A stretch of 21,502 bases of DNA from Calditrichota bacterium (GCA_008501735.1 QQUF01000013.1:1-21502); one strand, 5' to 3'. Counted from the first letter of the stretch, positions 1 through 8,451 are shown. Program-made: numbers and translations. The notes: generated by a model not told the origin, from the sequence alone.

Positions 1-486
1 GGGCTTGGAGTCGGTGAAAGAGTAGGAAACGTTCAATTGGATATTTTGCTTGTGAATCTAAAATTAATGGGTTGGATTGACAATGATTTGACAATTTTAC
101 CAGAATACTGTAAGACAATCTCAAAATCTTGTAAAGTTCCAGTCTCAGTTAATTATCCAGTTTTTGGACACGATGCTTTTAGAACAGGAACAGGAGTTCA
201 CGCTGCTGCAGTAATTAAAGCTCTCAGGAAAGGGGACAAATGGTTAGCTGACAGAGTTTATTCAGGAGTTCCTGCTGAAATGTTTGGCTTAGAACAAATC
301 GTTGAAATCGGTCCGATGAGTGGCGAATCAAATATAATTTACTGGTTAGAAAAACGAGGTTATACTCCTGTTGAGCATTTGGTTCACGGATTATTTAATT
401 TTGCGAAATCCTCTAATCACGTACTTACAGATGGTCAAATTCGTAATTTTATCGAAACTTACAAATTCATTGAAGATGATTTATAA
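1..486 (+). CDS. 2-isopropylmalate/homocitrate synthase-family protein, C-terminal part (5' truncated by window)
   Basis: Frame 1 is open from the first base to the TAA at 484-486, so the gene begins before the window and the 162 codons seen are its C-terminal part. The visible protein begins with the GVGERVGN motif (visible residues 3-10), the strand-7/8 signature of the DRE-TIM metallolyase barrel shared by 2-isopropylmalate, homocitrate and citramalate synthases. It continues with GHDAFRTGTGVH, equivalent to the HxxGIH segment of the family, and with the two small subdomains ending in IGPMSGESNIIYWLE. The chain stops about 45 residues after that, so the roughly 130-residue leucine-binding LeuA_dimer regulatory domain is absent. 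Substrate cannot be assigned without the N-terminal half. A 42-bp gap separates it from aroB, so co-transcription is plausible. Confidence 0.8.
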   Translation, partial: GLGVGERVGNVQLDILLVNLKLMGWIDNDLTILPEYCKTISKSCKVPVSVNYPVFGHDAFRTGTGVHAAAVIKALRKGDKWLADRVYSGVPAEMFGLEQIVEIGPMSGESNIIYWLEKRGYTPVEHLVHGLFNFAKSSNHVLTDGQIRNFIETYKFIEDDL

Positions 487-528
487 AATCCTCTTCCCAA
501 ATTAGTCAAAACTTAAAATTAAAAACGA

Positions 529-1641
529 ATGAAAAGATTATTTATTGATTTAAAAGAACGTGCTTATCCTTTGTTCATTGGGAGTGGAATTTTAGACAAT
601 TTCGAAAAATACTTTGAAGAAAATTGTCCAAAAACAAGCAAGAGAGTTCTAATAGTTTCAAACACAGTTTCGCAACTTTATTCTCACATAATTGAGAATT
701 ATATATCTTATGATTTAAAAATTGTTATTTCAGACGGAGAAGATGCTAAGAAACTTAGTTACGCCAATGAGATTTACACAAAATTAATTGAAAATAACAT
801 CGATAGACTTTCTGTAATCATTGCATTTGGAGGTGGAGTTGTAGGAGATTTGGCAGGCTTTATTGCTGCTACTTTTATGCGTGGAATACGACTAGTTCAA
901 ATTCCTTCTACACTTTTGGCACAAGTTGACAGTAGCATCGGTGGCAAAGTTGCTGTAAATCATCCGCTTGGTAAAAATTTAATTGGTGCTTTTCACCAAC
1001 CCAAATTTGTAGTTCTTGACATCGAACTTCTAAAGACTTTACCTCCAAGAGAATTAATTAGTGGATTAGGAGAAGTCATAAAATATGGAATTATTTGGGA
1101 CGAATCTTTTTGTGAATTCATAAGTGCTCATTACGAAGACATCGAAAACCTCGAAACTAATGTCCTTACGAATATTGTTGAAAAATCTTGTGCAATCAAA
1201 TCTGCAATTATCGTTCAAGATGAGTTTGACCAAAATTTAAGAACAATCTTGAATTTTGGACATACAATCGGACACGCAATTGAAGGACATTTGAAATATT
1301 CAGGACTTCGTCACGGTGAGGCAATTTTAATCGGAATGAAAGCAGCGTCAACAATTTCAAAAAAAATGGGAAGACTTGACGAAACTAATTACCAAAAAAT
1401 TTGTGATTTAATTGATAAAAACAAAATCAGCTTAGAAAATCTGAGTATTGATGTTAATGATATTGTTAAAAGATTAAAAGCTGACAAAAAAGTTGTTAAA
1501 GGTAAAACTAGATTTATTTTACCTGAAAAGATTGGCGATGTTTTTGTTACAAGCGATATTCCCGCAGAAATCGTACTTGAAACAATTCAAGAAATAAAAC
1601 TTGAATTTGAAAAGGCAAATGAATTTTTACTAAAAGTCTAA
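529..1641 (+). CDS. aroB: 3-dehydroquinate synthase
   Basis: Cytoplasmic enzyme of the shikimate pathway that converts DAHP to 3-dehydroquinate using NAD+ and a divalent metal. At 370 residues it has the usual family length. The NAD-binding glycine motif GGGVVGD lies at 101-107 and the PSTLLAQVDSSIGGK block at 126-140. The metal ligands can be read as E182 (in GLGEVIKYG), H245 (in NFGHTIGHAIE) and H262 (in RHGEA), with the same 63 and 17 residue spacing as the E. coli enzyme. All active-site blocks are intact. The ATG at 529 aligns with the normal N-terminus; it is preceded by an A-rich stretch and no clear Shine-Dalgarno. It follows the isopropylmalate synthase-like gene after 42 bp, so two amino-acid biosynthesis genes sit together. 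No terminator is obvious in the 92 bp downstream. Confidence 0.97.
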   Translation: MKRLFIDLKERAYPLFIGSGILDNFEKYFEENCPKTSKRVLIVSNTVSQLYSHIIENYISYDLKIVISDGEDAKKLSYANEIYTKLIENNIDRLSVIIAFGGGVVGDLAGFIAATFMRGIRLVQIPSTLLAQVDSSIGGKVAVNHPLGKNLIGAFHQPKFVVLDIELLKTLPPRELISGLGEVIKYGIIWDESFCEFISAHYEDIENLETNVLTNIVEKSCAIKSAIIVQDEFDQNLRTILNFGHTIGHAIEGHLKYSGLRHGEAILIGMKAASTISKKMGRLDETNYQKICDLIDKNKISLENLSIDVNDIVKRLKADKKVVKGKTRFILPEKIGDVFVTSDIPAEIVLETIQEIKLEFEKANEFLLKV

Positions 1642-1733
1642 AATTATTAGTATTTTATGGAATATCTTTTTCAAATATGAAATTATAAATTTAATTATTT
1701 TGAAAGTCATCTTAACCTTTACGGAGAAAAAAA

Positions 1734-3944
1734 ATGAAAAAACTTCTCATTACTCTACCTATTCTATTAGGTGTTAATTTAGTCTTTGGTGCTCAAAGAT
1801 TAGTTCTTTTTGAGGAAGTAACGAATGCAAGTTGTCCTCCTTGTGCAACCTACAATCCTGGTATGGAAGCTATGTTAGAGCAACTTGGTGATACCCAAGT
1901 TATTTTATTATCTTATCACGGTTGGTGGCCTGGATTTGACCCAATGTACAATGCAAATGTTGTCGATAATACAGCTAGAATTCAATATTATTCAGTTAAT
2001 GCTGCTCCGAGTGCTATCATTGACGGAATTATCAATGGAAATATGGCTTCTCCAGCATCTATGCAAACAGATATTCTTAGCCGTTACAGCTTACCAACAC
2101 CTTTTGTTTTAAACTTAACAAGTACTTTTAACCAAGGGCAATTGGATATTCAAGCTGACGTTAGTGTTGAAGCTGGAGCTAATCCAAATGATTTAAATAA
2201 TTCAAGAATTCATATTGTAGTTACAGAAAGTTTACATTATTCATCTCCTCCTGGTTCAAACGGTGAAACTGAATTTCCAAATGCTTTAATTAAAATGCTT
2301 CCTGATGCAAATGGTGAAGGATTTACACTCGCAGCAGGTGGTAGCCAAACTTTTACAAGAACAATTCCTGTTGACTCAAATTGGGAATTGGAAAATGTAA
2401 GAATTATTGCATTTGTCCAAGACAATGCATCGAAAGAAGTAAAACAAGCCGCAACAGTTAGTTTCTTAGGTGGAACAGTTTACGGAACAATAACAGATGC
2501 AAACGGAAATCCTTTGGATAACGTTGCTGTAATTACACCTGCAAAAACAGTTTACACAAACCAAATCGGAACTTATGAAATAGGTACTTTTGCTGGTAGC
2601 CAAGACATCAGTTTTTATAAATTTGGTTATGAAGCAGTTACTCAAACTATTTCTGTAAATAACACAACAAACTTCCAAGCCGACCAAACTTTGCAAAATT
2701 CACAAGTTGGTTCTTTTAACGGAACAATTACTGACGCTTCAAACGGAAGTGCAATTCCAAACATTGAAGTTCAATTAATTGCTAATGATTCATTAGACCA
2801 AGTTATTTTGACGGAAATGACAGATGCAAATGGAACTTTTAATTTCAATCAAGTTCCGATTTCGGCACAAGGATTTTTGGAATATCACACTGTAATTTTA
2901 ACACCTGAATTCAATTATCCAATTTCTGTTGACTCATCTCAAGCCATTGTAATTACTGCAAACAATCAAACTACTTCTAATTGGGATATTCCTCAAGCAG
3001 AGTTTTTGATAGTTTCAGATGACAATAACACTGAATCTCAAATGATTTTTGAAGAGGCATTGAATTTATATTCTGTTCCTTTCTTTACTTGGGATATTGA
3101 CGAAAAAGGTCAAATTGATAACACAAAGTTAAGTACTCTCTTAAAAAGAAATGTAATTTGGTCAACAAGTGAAACTCCAAATGGATTTTCAACTTCAGAC
3201 ATTACAACTTGTGAGACATTTTTGCAAAACGGTGGAAATTTAGTTTTAGCTGGTGTTGATATTTTTGATGACATAAATGGAACTAATTTTGAATCTAACT
3301 TTATCGGTGCTACAAGAGACGGAAGTGGACAAACTCACAATTTCATTCGTGGCGTTCCAACAAGTGACATTGCTTCAGGTAAACTTTTCAATACTGCAAT
3401 AAATAATTCACAACCAAATCGTGATGCCTTAACAGTTTCAACCGCTACAGTTGGTTTAGGTTACGGACCAGCAGGAACTTTTGCTCCAGCTTTAGTTTAT
3501 AATGAAGGAGCAAACTACAAAGTTGTAGCTTCTGGTTTCTCATTAGAAGGAATTGGAAACCCAAATGGAACTCCAAGTTTAAAAGACTTAGATTTTCTTT
3601 TATCTGAAATTAGTAATTGGTTTAGCGGAAACGTAAGCGTTCCTGATTTCTCGAACCCAACTCCTAATTCTTTTGCTGTTTCTCAAAACTACCCTAACCC
3701 TTTTAACCCTTCAACAAAAATTGACTTTAACCTTCCTTCAAATGAAGAAGTAACTGTTGCAATTTTTAATCTCAAAGGTGAAAAAGTTAACGAAATCCTT
3801 AACGCTAATTTGCCACAAGGAACTCACAGTGTAGTTTGGGACGGAAAAGACTTAAATGGAAATTTAGTTTCAAGCGGAACTTATTTCTACAAAGTCGAAA
3901 CTTCTGAATTCTCAGAAACTCGCAAAATGATTTTACTCAAGTAG
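1734..3944 (+). CDS. Secreted Omp28-like thioredoxin-fold protein with T9SS sorting domain
   Basis: A 736-residue exported protein. A Sec signal peptide (1-20, cleavage predicted at GA|Q) is followed by an Omp28-related thioredoxin-like domain (about 21-240) with a C34-P-P-C37 pair right after the first strand (FEEVTNASCPPC) and a likely cis-Pro loop (NAAPSA). Two carboxypeptidase-regulatory-like beta-sandwich segments follow, each starting with a GTITDA motif (about 248-310 and 327-390). Next comes an alpha/beta segment (about 425-635, beginning FLIVSDDNN) resembling the GATase1-like Rossmann domains seen in other T9SS proteins. Residues about 650-736 form a type A sorting domain (NYPNPFNPST ... 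GTYFYKV ... KMILLK). A GGAG lies 8 nt before the ATG. The protein is probably secreted by T9SS and its tail removed on the surface. Redox activity of the CPPC pair is plausible but not shown. Confidence 0.88.
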   Translation: MKKLLITLPILLGVNLVFGAQRLVLFEEVTNASCPPCATYNPGMEAMLEQLGDTQVILLSYHGWWPGFDPMYNANVVDNTARIQYYSVNAAPSAIIDGIINGNMASPASMQTDILSRYSLPTPFVLNLTSTFNQGQLDIQADVSVEAGANPNDLNNSRIHIVVTESLHYSSPPGSNGETEFPNALIKMLPDANGEGFTLAAGGSQTFTRTIPVDSNWELENVRIIAFVQDNASKEVKQAATVSFLGGTVYGTITDANGNPLDNVAVITPAKTVYTNQIGTYEIGTFAGSQDISFYKFGYEAVTQTISVNNTTNFQADQTLQNSQVGSFNGTITDASNGSAIPNIEVQLIANDSLDQVILTEMTDANGTFNFNQVPISAQGFLEYHTVILTPEFNYPISVDSSQAIVITANNQTTSNWDIPQAEFLIVSDDNNTESQMIFEEALNLYSVPFFTWDIDEKGQIDNTKLSTLLKRNVIWSTSETPNGFSTSDITTCETFLQNGGNLVLAGVDIFDDINGTNFESNFIGATRDGSGQTHNFIRGVPTSDIASGKLFNTAINNSQPNRDALTVSTATVGLGYGPAGTFAPALVYNEGANYKVVASGFSLEGIGNPNGTPSLKDLDFLLSEISNWFSGNVSVPDFSNPTPNSFAVSQNYPNPFNPSTKIDFNLPSNEEVTVAIFNLKGEKVNEILNANLPQGTHSVVWDGKDLNGNLVSSGTYFYKVETSEFSETRKMILLK

Positions 3945-3965
3945 TTACCTACTTTTAAAATTTTT

Positions 3966-3995
3966 AAGCCTTCTCATTTTGGGAAGGCTTTTTTT
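3966..3995 (+). terminator. Rho-independent terminator
   Basis: A 10-bp stem (3966-3975 with 3981-3990, one G-T pair) with a 5-nt ATTTT loop, followed by a run of T to 3995. It lies 22 bp after the stop of the Omp28-like T9SS gene. Confidence 0.85.
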
Positions 3996-4149
3996 GTTTC
4001 AAAATCTCATTGAAATACTTTCCAACCACTAATTCATTTTTTATTCAAAAGTCTTTTATTTTTTCATTTCCAAACAAAACCCAATTCTTTAAATTCACCG
4101 CAAATCTAGTAATCTACTTAGTTTTATAAACTTAAAAGGCAAAAATCAA

Positions 4150-5493
4150 ATGCTCTCAAAAAGCGAAGTGCTTAGTTTAGCAAAAGATGCTAACGTTGAA
4201 TACGTAAATATGCAATTTACCGACCTTTTCGGTACGCTAAAAGCTCTCACAATTCCAGTTAGTAAATTGGAAGAAGCCATTGACAATAATGTTTGGTTTG
4301 ATGGAAGTTCTATTGACGGTTTTACTCGTATTTCTGAAAGTGATATGTATTTGAAACCTGATTTAAGTACTTTTGCAATTTTACCTTGGACAAGACAAAG
4401 TGACCACGGAGTAATGGCAAGAATTATCTGTGATGTTTTTATGCCTGAAGGAACTCCATTCGAAGGAAGTCCAAGATACATTTTACAAAGACAACTTGAA
4501 CGCTTAGAAAAATTAGGTTACACTTTTAATGTTGGTCCTGAATTAGAGTTTTTCATTTTCAATAAAGATTCTGAAGGTAATGTTGATTTAACTCCACACG
4601 ACAATGCAGGTTATTTCGATCAAACTACAGACTTAGGAGTTGAGCTCAGAAAGGAAATGAGTAATGCTTTAAAATCTTTTAATATTGATGTTGAAGCTCT
4701 TCACCACGAAGTTGCTCCTGGACAACACGAAATTGGTTTTAAATACGGCGACGCATTAAGTGTTGCTGACAAAATTATTTCTTACAAAGACACTTTGAAA
4801 TTTATTGCAAAAAGAAATAATCTTCATATAACTTTTATGCCTAAACCTGTTGCAGGTGAAAATGGAAGTGGAATGCACGTTCACCAATCTATCGCTGACA
4901 AAGATGGCAAAAATTTATTTTATGATGCAAATGGTGAGTATAGCCTTTCTGATTTAGCAAAATATTTTATTGCAGGTCAGTTAAAACATATAAAAGCAAT
5001 GAATGCGATTATTAACCCAACAATCAATTCCTACAAAAGGTTAGTTGTTGGCTACGAAGCTCCTGTTTATGTGGCTTGGGGACAAAAAAATCGCTCTGCT
5101 TTAATCAGAATTCCAAGGCTTACAAAAGGTAGCGAAGCAAGAGCAACCCGTTGCGAACTTCGTTGTCCTGACCCAACAACAAATCCTTACTTAGCTTTTG
5201 CAGTTATGATTGCTGCAGGTTTAGATGGAATTGAAAACAAACTTCCTCTTGCAAAACCTGTTGAGGAAAATATTTTTGAATTTTCAGTTGCCAAAGCCGC
5301 ATCAAAAGGAATTGAAACTGTGGCGATAAATCTTTATGACGCTATTCAAAATTTTGAAAAAGATGAAGTCATAAAATCAGCAATTGGTGAAATGACTGCT
5401 GAAAAAATTATCAATGCAAAAAATCAAGAATGGGATAATTATAGACTTCACGTTTCTGATTGGGAACTTGATAATTATTTGACAAAATATTAA
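4150..5493 (+). CDS. glnA: Glutamine synthetase type I (GSI-alpha-like)
   Basis: Cytoplasmic ATP-dependent ligation of ammonia to glutamate, the central step of nitrogen assimilation; dodecameric in this family. The 447 residues match the short GSI-alpha form of Bacillus and Thermotoga rather than the ~470-residue GSI-beta. Visible motifs are the beta-grasp DGSSIDGF (51-58), the catalytic GPELEFFIF, the ammonia/glutamate-site PGQHEIGF, the ATP-site HITFMPKP followed by NGSGMHVH, and the RIPR plus R-x-T-R-C-E-L-R segments. R60 occupies the place of the B. subtilis arginine (R62) involved in feedback inhibition. Where GSI-beta has the adenylylated Tyr (NLYDLP) this protein reads NIFEF, so adenylylation is unlikely. 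The ATG at 4150 fits the family start; no strong ribosome binding site is seen. It is transcribed alone, between two terminators. Confidence 0.97.
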   Translation: MLSKSEVLSLAKDANVEYVNMQFTDLFGTLKALTIPVSKLEEAIDNNVWFDGSSIDGFTRISESDMYLKPDLSTFAILPWTRQSDHGVMARIICDVFMPEGTPFEGSPRYILQRQLERLEKLGYTFNVGPELEFFIFNKDSEGNVDLTPHDNAGYFDQTTDLGVELRKEMSNALKSFNIDVEALHHEVAPGQHEIGFKYGDALSVADKIISYKDTLKFIAKRNNLHITFMPKPVAGENGSGMHVHQSIADKDGKNLFYDANGEYSLSDLAKYFIAGQLKHIKAMNAIINPTINSYKRLVVGYEAPVYVAWGQKNRSALIRIPRLTKGSEARATRCELRCPDPTTNPYLAFAVMIAAGLDGIENKLPLAKPVEENIFEFSVAKAASKGIETVAINLYDAIQNFEKDEVIKSAIGEMTAEKIINAKNQEWDNYRLHVSDWELDNYLTKY

Positions 5494-5504
5494 TTTTTAT
5501 TTTT

Positions 5505-5536
5505 AGGGAATTGCTGAAAAGTAATTCCCTTTTTTT
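5505..5536 (+). terminator. Rho-independent terminator of glnA
   Basis: Stem AGGGAATTGC (5505-5514) with GTAATTCCCT (5521-5530), one G-T pair, loop TGAAAA, then six T (5531-5536). The T-run is directly followed by the ATG of nth, so the terminator occupies the whole nth leader. Confidence 0.85.
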
Positions 5537-6172
5537 ATGCGAAAAAAAGAAAAAGTCCTCGAAATCTTAGAAATTCTAAAAGCTGAATTTCCTGATTCAA
5601 AATGTTCACTCAACTACGAAAACCCATTTCAGTTGTTAATTGCGACAATCCTTTCTGCTCAATGCACAGACATTCGAGTAAATCAAGTAACCCAAGACAT
5701 TCTTTTCCCGAAGTATAAAACCCCTCAAGATTTCTTAAATGTTCCAATTGAAGAGATTGAAAAAGACATTCATTCTACAGGCTTTTACAGAAACAAATCA
5801 AAATCAATTGTCAAATGTTGCCAAACTTTAGTTGATGATTTTGGCGGTGAAGTTCCACAAACAATGAAAGCACTTACTTCACTTGGCGGAGTCGGAAGAA
5901 AGACTGCAAATGTTGTTCTTGGTAATTGTTTTGGAAATTCTGACGGAGTTGTAGTTGACACTCACGTTACAAGAATCACAAACAAACTTGGGCTCACCAA
6001 AGGCAAAAATGCAGTCAAACTTGAGCAAGATTTAAACAAAATCGTTCCGAAAGAAGATTGGGTAATTTTTTCGCACTTGCTAATTGACCACGGAAGAAAA
6101 ACTTGTAACGCTCGAAAACCAAAATGTTCCGATTGCCAATTAGTTCCTTTTTGCCCTGCTGCGGAAATTTAG
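5537..6172 (+). CDS. nth: Endonuclease III (base-excision DNA glycosylase/AP lyase)
   Basis: Bifunctional glycosylase that removes oxidised pyrimidines and nicks the abasic site by beta-elimination. The 211 residues match E. coli Nth. The N-terminal block LLIATILSAQCTD is conserved; the helix-hairpin-helix LGGVGRKTAN carries the Schiff-base lysine K122; VVVDTHV carries the catalytic aspartate D141. A [4Fe-4S] cluster motif is complete at C190-x6-C197-x2-C200-x5-C206. The start at 5537 is the only one giving the normal N-terminus, yet the ATG directly follows the T-run of the glnA terminator, leaving no free leader. The stop overlaps the convergent VOC-GNAT gene by 4 bp. Expression probably relies on read-through from glnA or on a start inside or near the hairpin. 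Confidence 0.96.
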   Translation: MRKKEKVLEILEILKAEFPDSKCSLNYENPFQLLIATILSAQCTDIRVNQVTQDILFPKYKTPQDFLNVPIEEIEKDIHSTGFYRNKSKSIVKCCQTLVDDFGGEVPQTMKALTSLGGVGRKTANVVLGNCFGNSDGVVVDTHVTRITNKLGLTKGKNAVKLEQDLNKIVPKEDWVIFSHLLIDHGRKTCNARKPKCSDCQLVPFCPAAEI

Positions 6173-7035
6173 AACTTTAGTTCAAATTCAATTTCGTGCT
6201 TAATCAGAATTTTATCAGCTCCTGTTAAAGGGATTTTTGATTTAAGTTTTCGAGACTCTTCTACAGCATTTTTATGTAAAGCACAAATCTCAAAACCTAA
6301 TTTTTGGTAAAATCTCATTGCCTTCAAATTGTCATTTGTAACAATTGCTAAAAGTCTTTTACAATTTTTTTGTTTTGCTTTCCCAATTACTTTTTCCACT
6401 AATGCTGTTCCAATTCCTCGTTTTTTTATCAAACAATAAAGTGAAACTAATTCCATTTCACCGTTTTCGATTTGGTAGTTAGCAATCCCGATTAACTTTC
6501 TATTCTCCTTTACAAAAAAACCTTCCAAATTTTTATAAGAATGAAGTTTGCCTCTACTTACTACTTTATCTGAACCCCAAGCATTTTTAAAGAATTCGCT
6601 AATTTCAGTTTTGTCTTTTTCACCAATTTCCTCTACTCTAAACTGGAATTCCACTTTTTGTTGTGAAAACCCTTGAGTATTTTGGATAAATTCCAAGCGA
6701 TTCCCGAAAGTATCGTAAACATAAAACCTCTTAACACCTTGAAGCGAAAAATCTTCTTTAACTTGAAACCCTTTTGTAAGAAAATCCTCTTTTGTTTCTT
6801 CTAAATTTTGAACTAAAAATGCGACGTGCATTTTTGTTGAAGGTTTGAAATTCTCCTCTGCTCCAACGTGAAGGCAAAAATTTTCATTTGCTAACCAAAA
6901 GCCTCCTCTTTTAGCCAAAATTTCAGGTTTTGGAATTTCTTTTAAACCTAAGATTTCACAATAAAATTTTTTGGCTTCTATTTCTGAGCCTTTTGGAATT
7001 GCGATTTGAATGTGGTCAATGTTTAAAATTTTCAT
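6169..7035 (-). CDS. VOC (glyoxalase-fold) and GNAT acetyltransferase fusion protein
   Basis: A 288-residue cytoplasmic protein with two domains. Residues 1-120 form a VOC/glyoxalase-bleomycin-resistance fold starting LNIDHIQIAIP, with candidate metal ligands H8, H70 and E115 (NRLEFI) and the typical FYVYDTFGNRLEF ending. Residues about 130-285 form a GNAT N-acetyltransferase with the acetyl-CoA pyrophosphate loop KKRGIGTAL (204-212) and the NLKAMRFYQKLGFE motif near 236-249. The two parts are joined by a short linker and the reading frame is unbroken, so this is a real fusion rather than two genes. Substrates are unknown. It converges with nth (4-bp overlap) and is divergent from the CDF exporter, with 73 bp between the start codons. 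No signal peptide. Confidence 0.85.
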   Translation of the reverse strand: MKILNIDHIQIAIPKGSEIEAKKFYCEILGLKEIPKPEILAKRGGFWLANENFCLHVGAEENFKPSTKMHVAFLVQNLEETKEDFLTKGFQVKEDFSLQGVKRFYVYDTFGNRLEFIQNTQGFSQQKVEFQFRVEEIGEKDKTEISEFFKNAWGSDKVVSRGKLHSYKNLEGFFVKENRKLIGIANYQIENGEMELVSLYCLIKKRGIGTALVEKVIGKAKQKNCKRLLAIVTNDNLKAMRFYQKLGFEICALHKNAVEESRKLKSKIPLTGADKILIKHEIEFELKF

Positions 7036-7108
7036 TTTCGTTTAGTATTGAATTTGTGAATGAGTTTTTTTAATTTGATTGCTGAATCTAACAAAAAAGA
7101 TAAATAAA

Positions 7109-8017
7109 ATGTCTCATAATCATTCACATTCTCACAGTCACTCACATTCTCACTCACACAATTCAAAATATCTTTCGATAGCTTTTTTCATTACTGTTTC
7201 ATTTATGATTGTCGAAGTAATCGGCGGATATTTAAGCAATAGTTTAGCTCTTCTTAGCGACGCAGGTCATATGTTAAGTGATTCTTTAGCTTTGGCTCTC
7301 AGTTTTTTTGCAATGAAAATGGGGCAAAAAGCTAAAACTGAATCTAAAACTTACGGCTTCCAAAGAACTGAAATTGTTGCTGCTTTGATAAATGGAGTAA
7401 CGTTAATTTTTATTGCTGGTTTGATTTGTTTCGAAGCTTTCCAAAGATTTGTAGAACAACCCGAAATAAAAGTTCCTGAGATGTTAACAGTTGCAAGTAT
7501 TGGACTTCTTGTAAACATAATTTCTGCTTACATTTTGCATAAAGGAAGCGAAGAAAGTCTGAACGTAAAAGGTGCTTACTTGCACGTTCTCGGAGATGCT
7601 TTAGGCTCTGTTGGTGCAATTGTTGGTGGAATAATTATTCTTTACACTGGATACTATTTTGTTGACCAAATAATTAGTATTGTAATTGCAATTTTGATTT
7701 TAGTTTCTTCAATTAATTTGCTAAAAGAAACAACCGACATTTTGCTTGAAGGAACTCCGAAACAAGTTGATTTCCAAAAAATCAAAAAATCACTTTTGGG
7801 TTTAGAAAGCATTGATTCAGTTCACGATTTGCACATTTGGTCTTTGACAAGCGGACAAAATATTTTGACTTGTCATTTAGTTTCAAACCAAAATTCAGAC
7901 TCAAACACTTTGCTTGAAAAGGCAAATGAACTTTTAAAATCAAAATTCAAAGTTTCCCATACAACAATTCAAATTGAAAAAGCAAACTCTAAAATTCAGT
8001 GTGAAAAATGCAATTAG
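7109..8017 (+). CDS. CDF-family divalent cation (zinc) efflux transporter with His-rich N-terminus
   Basis: Inner-membrane antiporter, by family homology exporting Zn2+ or Cd2+/Co2+ against protons. The open frame extends upstream to a TTG at 7079, but the ATG at 7109 is preferred because it starts directly at the His-rich tail (MSHNHSHSHSH..., eight His alternating with Ser or Asn up to residue 17). The 302-residue product has six predicted membrane segments. The TM2 and TM5 HxxxD metal sites are both present: H54/D58 (in SDAGHMLSD) and H159/D163 (in LHVLGDALGS), a pattern typical of zinc-type CDF members. The C-terminal cytoplasmic ferredoxin-like domain contains VHDLHIWSLTSG. The chain ends QCEKCN, a Cys pair that might also bind metal. 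Its last 10 bp overlap the next gene, so the two are translationally linked. Confidence 0.94.
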   Translation: MSHNHSHSHSHSHSHSHNSKYLSIAFFITVSFMIVEVIGGYLSNSLALLSDAGHMLSDSLALALSFFAMKMGQKAKTESKTYGFQRTEIVAALINGVTLIFIAGLICFEAFQRFVEQPEIKVPEMLTVASIGLLVNIISAYILHKGSEESLNVKGAYLHVLGDALGSVGAIVGGIIILYTGYYFVDQIISIVIAILILVSSINLLKETTDILLEGTPKQVDFQKIKKSLLGLESIDSVHDLHIWSLTSGQNILTCHLVSNQNSDSNTLLEKANELLKSKFKVSHTTIQIEKANSKIQCEKCN

Positions 8018-8442
8018 ATGAATTAGTAATTTCCTCGGATAAATCAAATTTACAATTTGATGTAATTTTCAATTACCTAAAAAATGAGTCTTACTGGGGT
8101 AAAGACAAAACAATTGAAATAGTGAAAACCTCAATCGAAAATTCTGTTTGTTTTGGAATCTACAAAGGTGAAAAGCAAATTGGTTTTACTAGAGTTGTTA
8201 CGGACATTTCAGTTTTTGCCTACTTATGCGATGTTTTCATTTTACCTGAATTTCAAGGTCAGGGAATTGGAAAATATCTTTTGAAGAATATCCTTGAAGA
8301 CAAAATGTTTTCAGGAATTGGAACTTGGTTTTTGGTAACTGATGATGCACAAAAATTTTACAATAAATTTGGTTTCGTTGAAATCCCAAGCCCAAGCAGA
8401 TTTCTAGTCAAATCAGAATCTAAAATTGTAATGAGCGAATAA
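8008..8442 (+). CDS. GNAT-family N-acetyltransferase
   Basis: A 144-residue soluble acetyltransferase. The acetyl-CoA binding signature is QGQGIGKYLL (83-92), preceded by the VFILPEF strand, and the C-terminal part has the AQKFYNKFGFVE motif. The length and the position of the motif are those of the small single-domain family members that Bacteroidota annotations list as acetyltransferase near arginine or sugar biosynthesis genes; the substrate cannot be told. The ATG at 8008 lies inside the last codons of the CDF exporter (10-bp overlap), so translation is probably coupled. Its stop is 9 bp from the stop of the convergent cyclase gene, leaving no room for a separate terminator. Confidence 0.9.
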   Translation: MQLDELVISSDKSNLQFDVIFNYLKNESYWGKDKTIEIVKTSIENSVCFGIYKGEKQIGFTRVVTDISVFAYLCDVFILPEFQGQGIGKYLLKNILEDKMFSGIGTWFLVTDDAQKFYNKFGFVEIPSPSRFLVKSESKIVMSE

Positions 8443-8451
8443 TTTCCTCCC

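Noticed and set aside
37-486. Start of the first gene at TTG 37
   Set aside because: The frame is open upstream to base 1 and the GVGERVGN motif lies before the TTG, so the gene is simply cut by the window edge.
1642-1733. Bacteroidota-type promoter (TAnnTTTG) before the Omp28-like gene and other genes
   Set aside because: I looked for the -7 element upstream of 1734, 4150, 10575 and 18317 and found only imperfect matches, so none is claimed.
7079-7108. Upstream TTG start for the CDF transporter
   Set aside because: Would add ten residues of unlike composition before the His-rich tail; the ATG at 7109 fits the family better.
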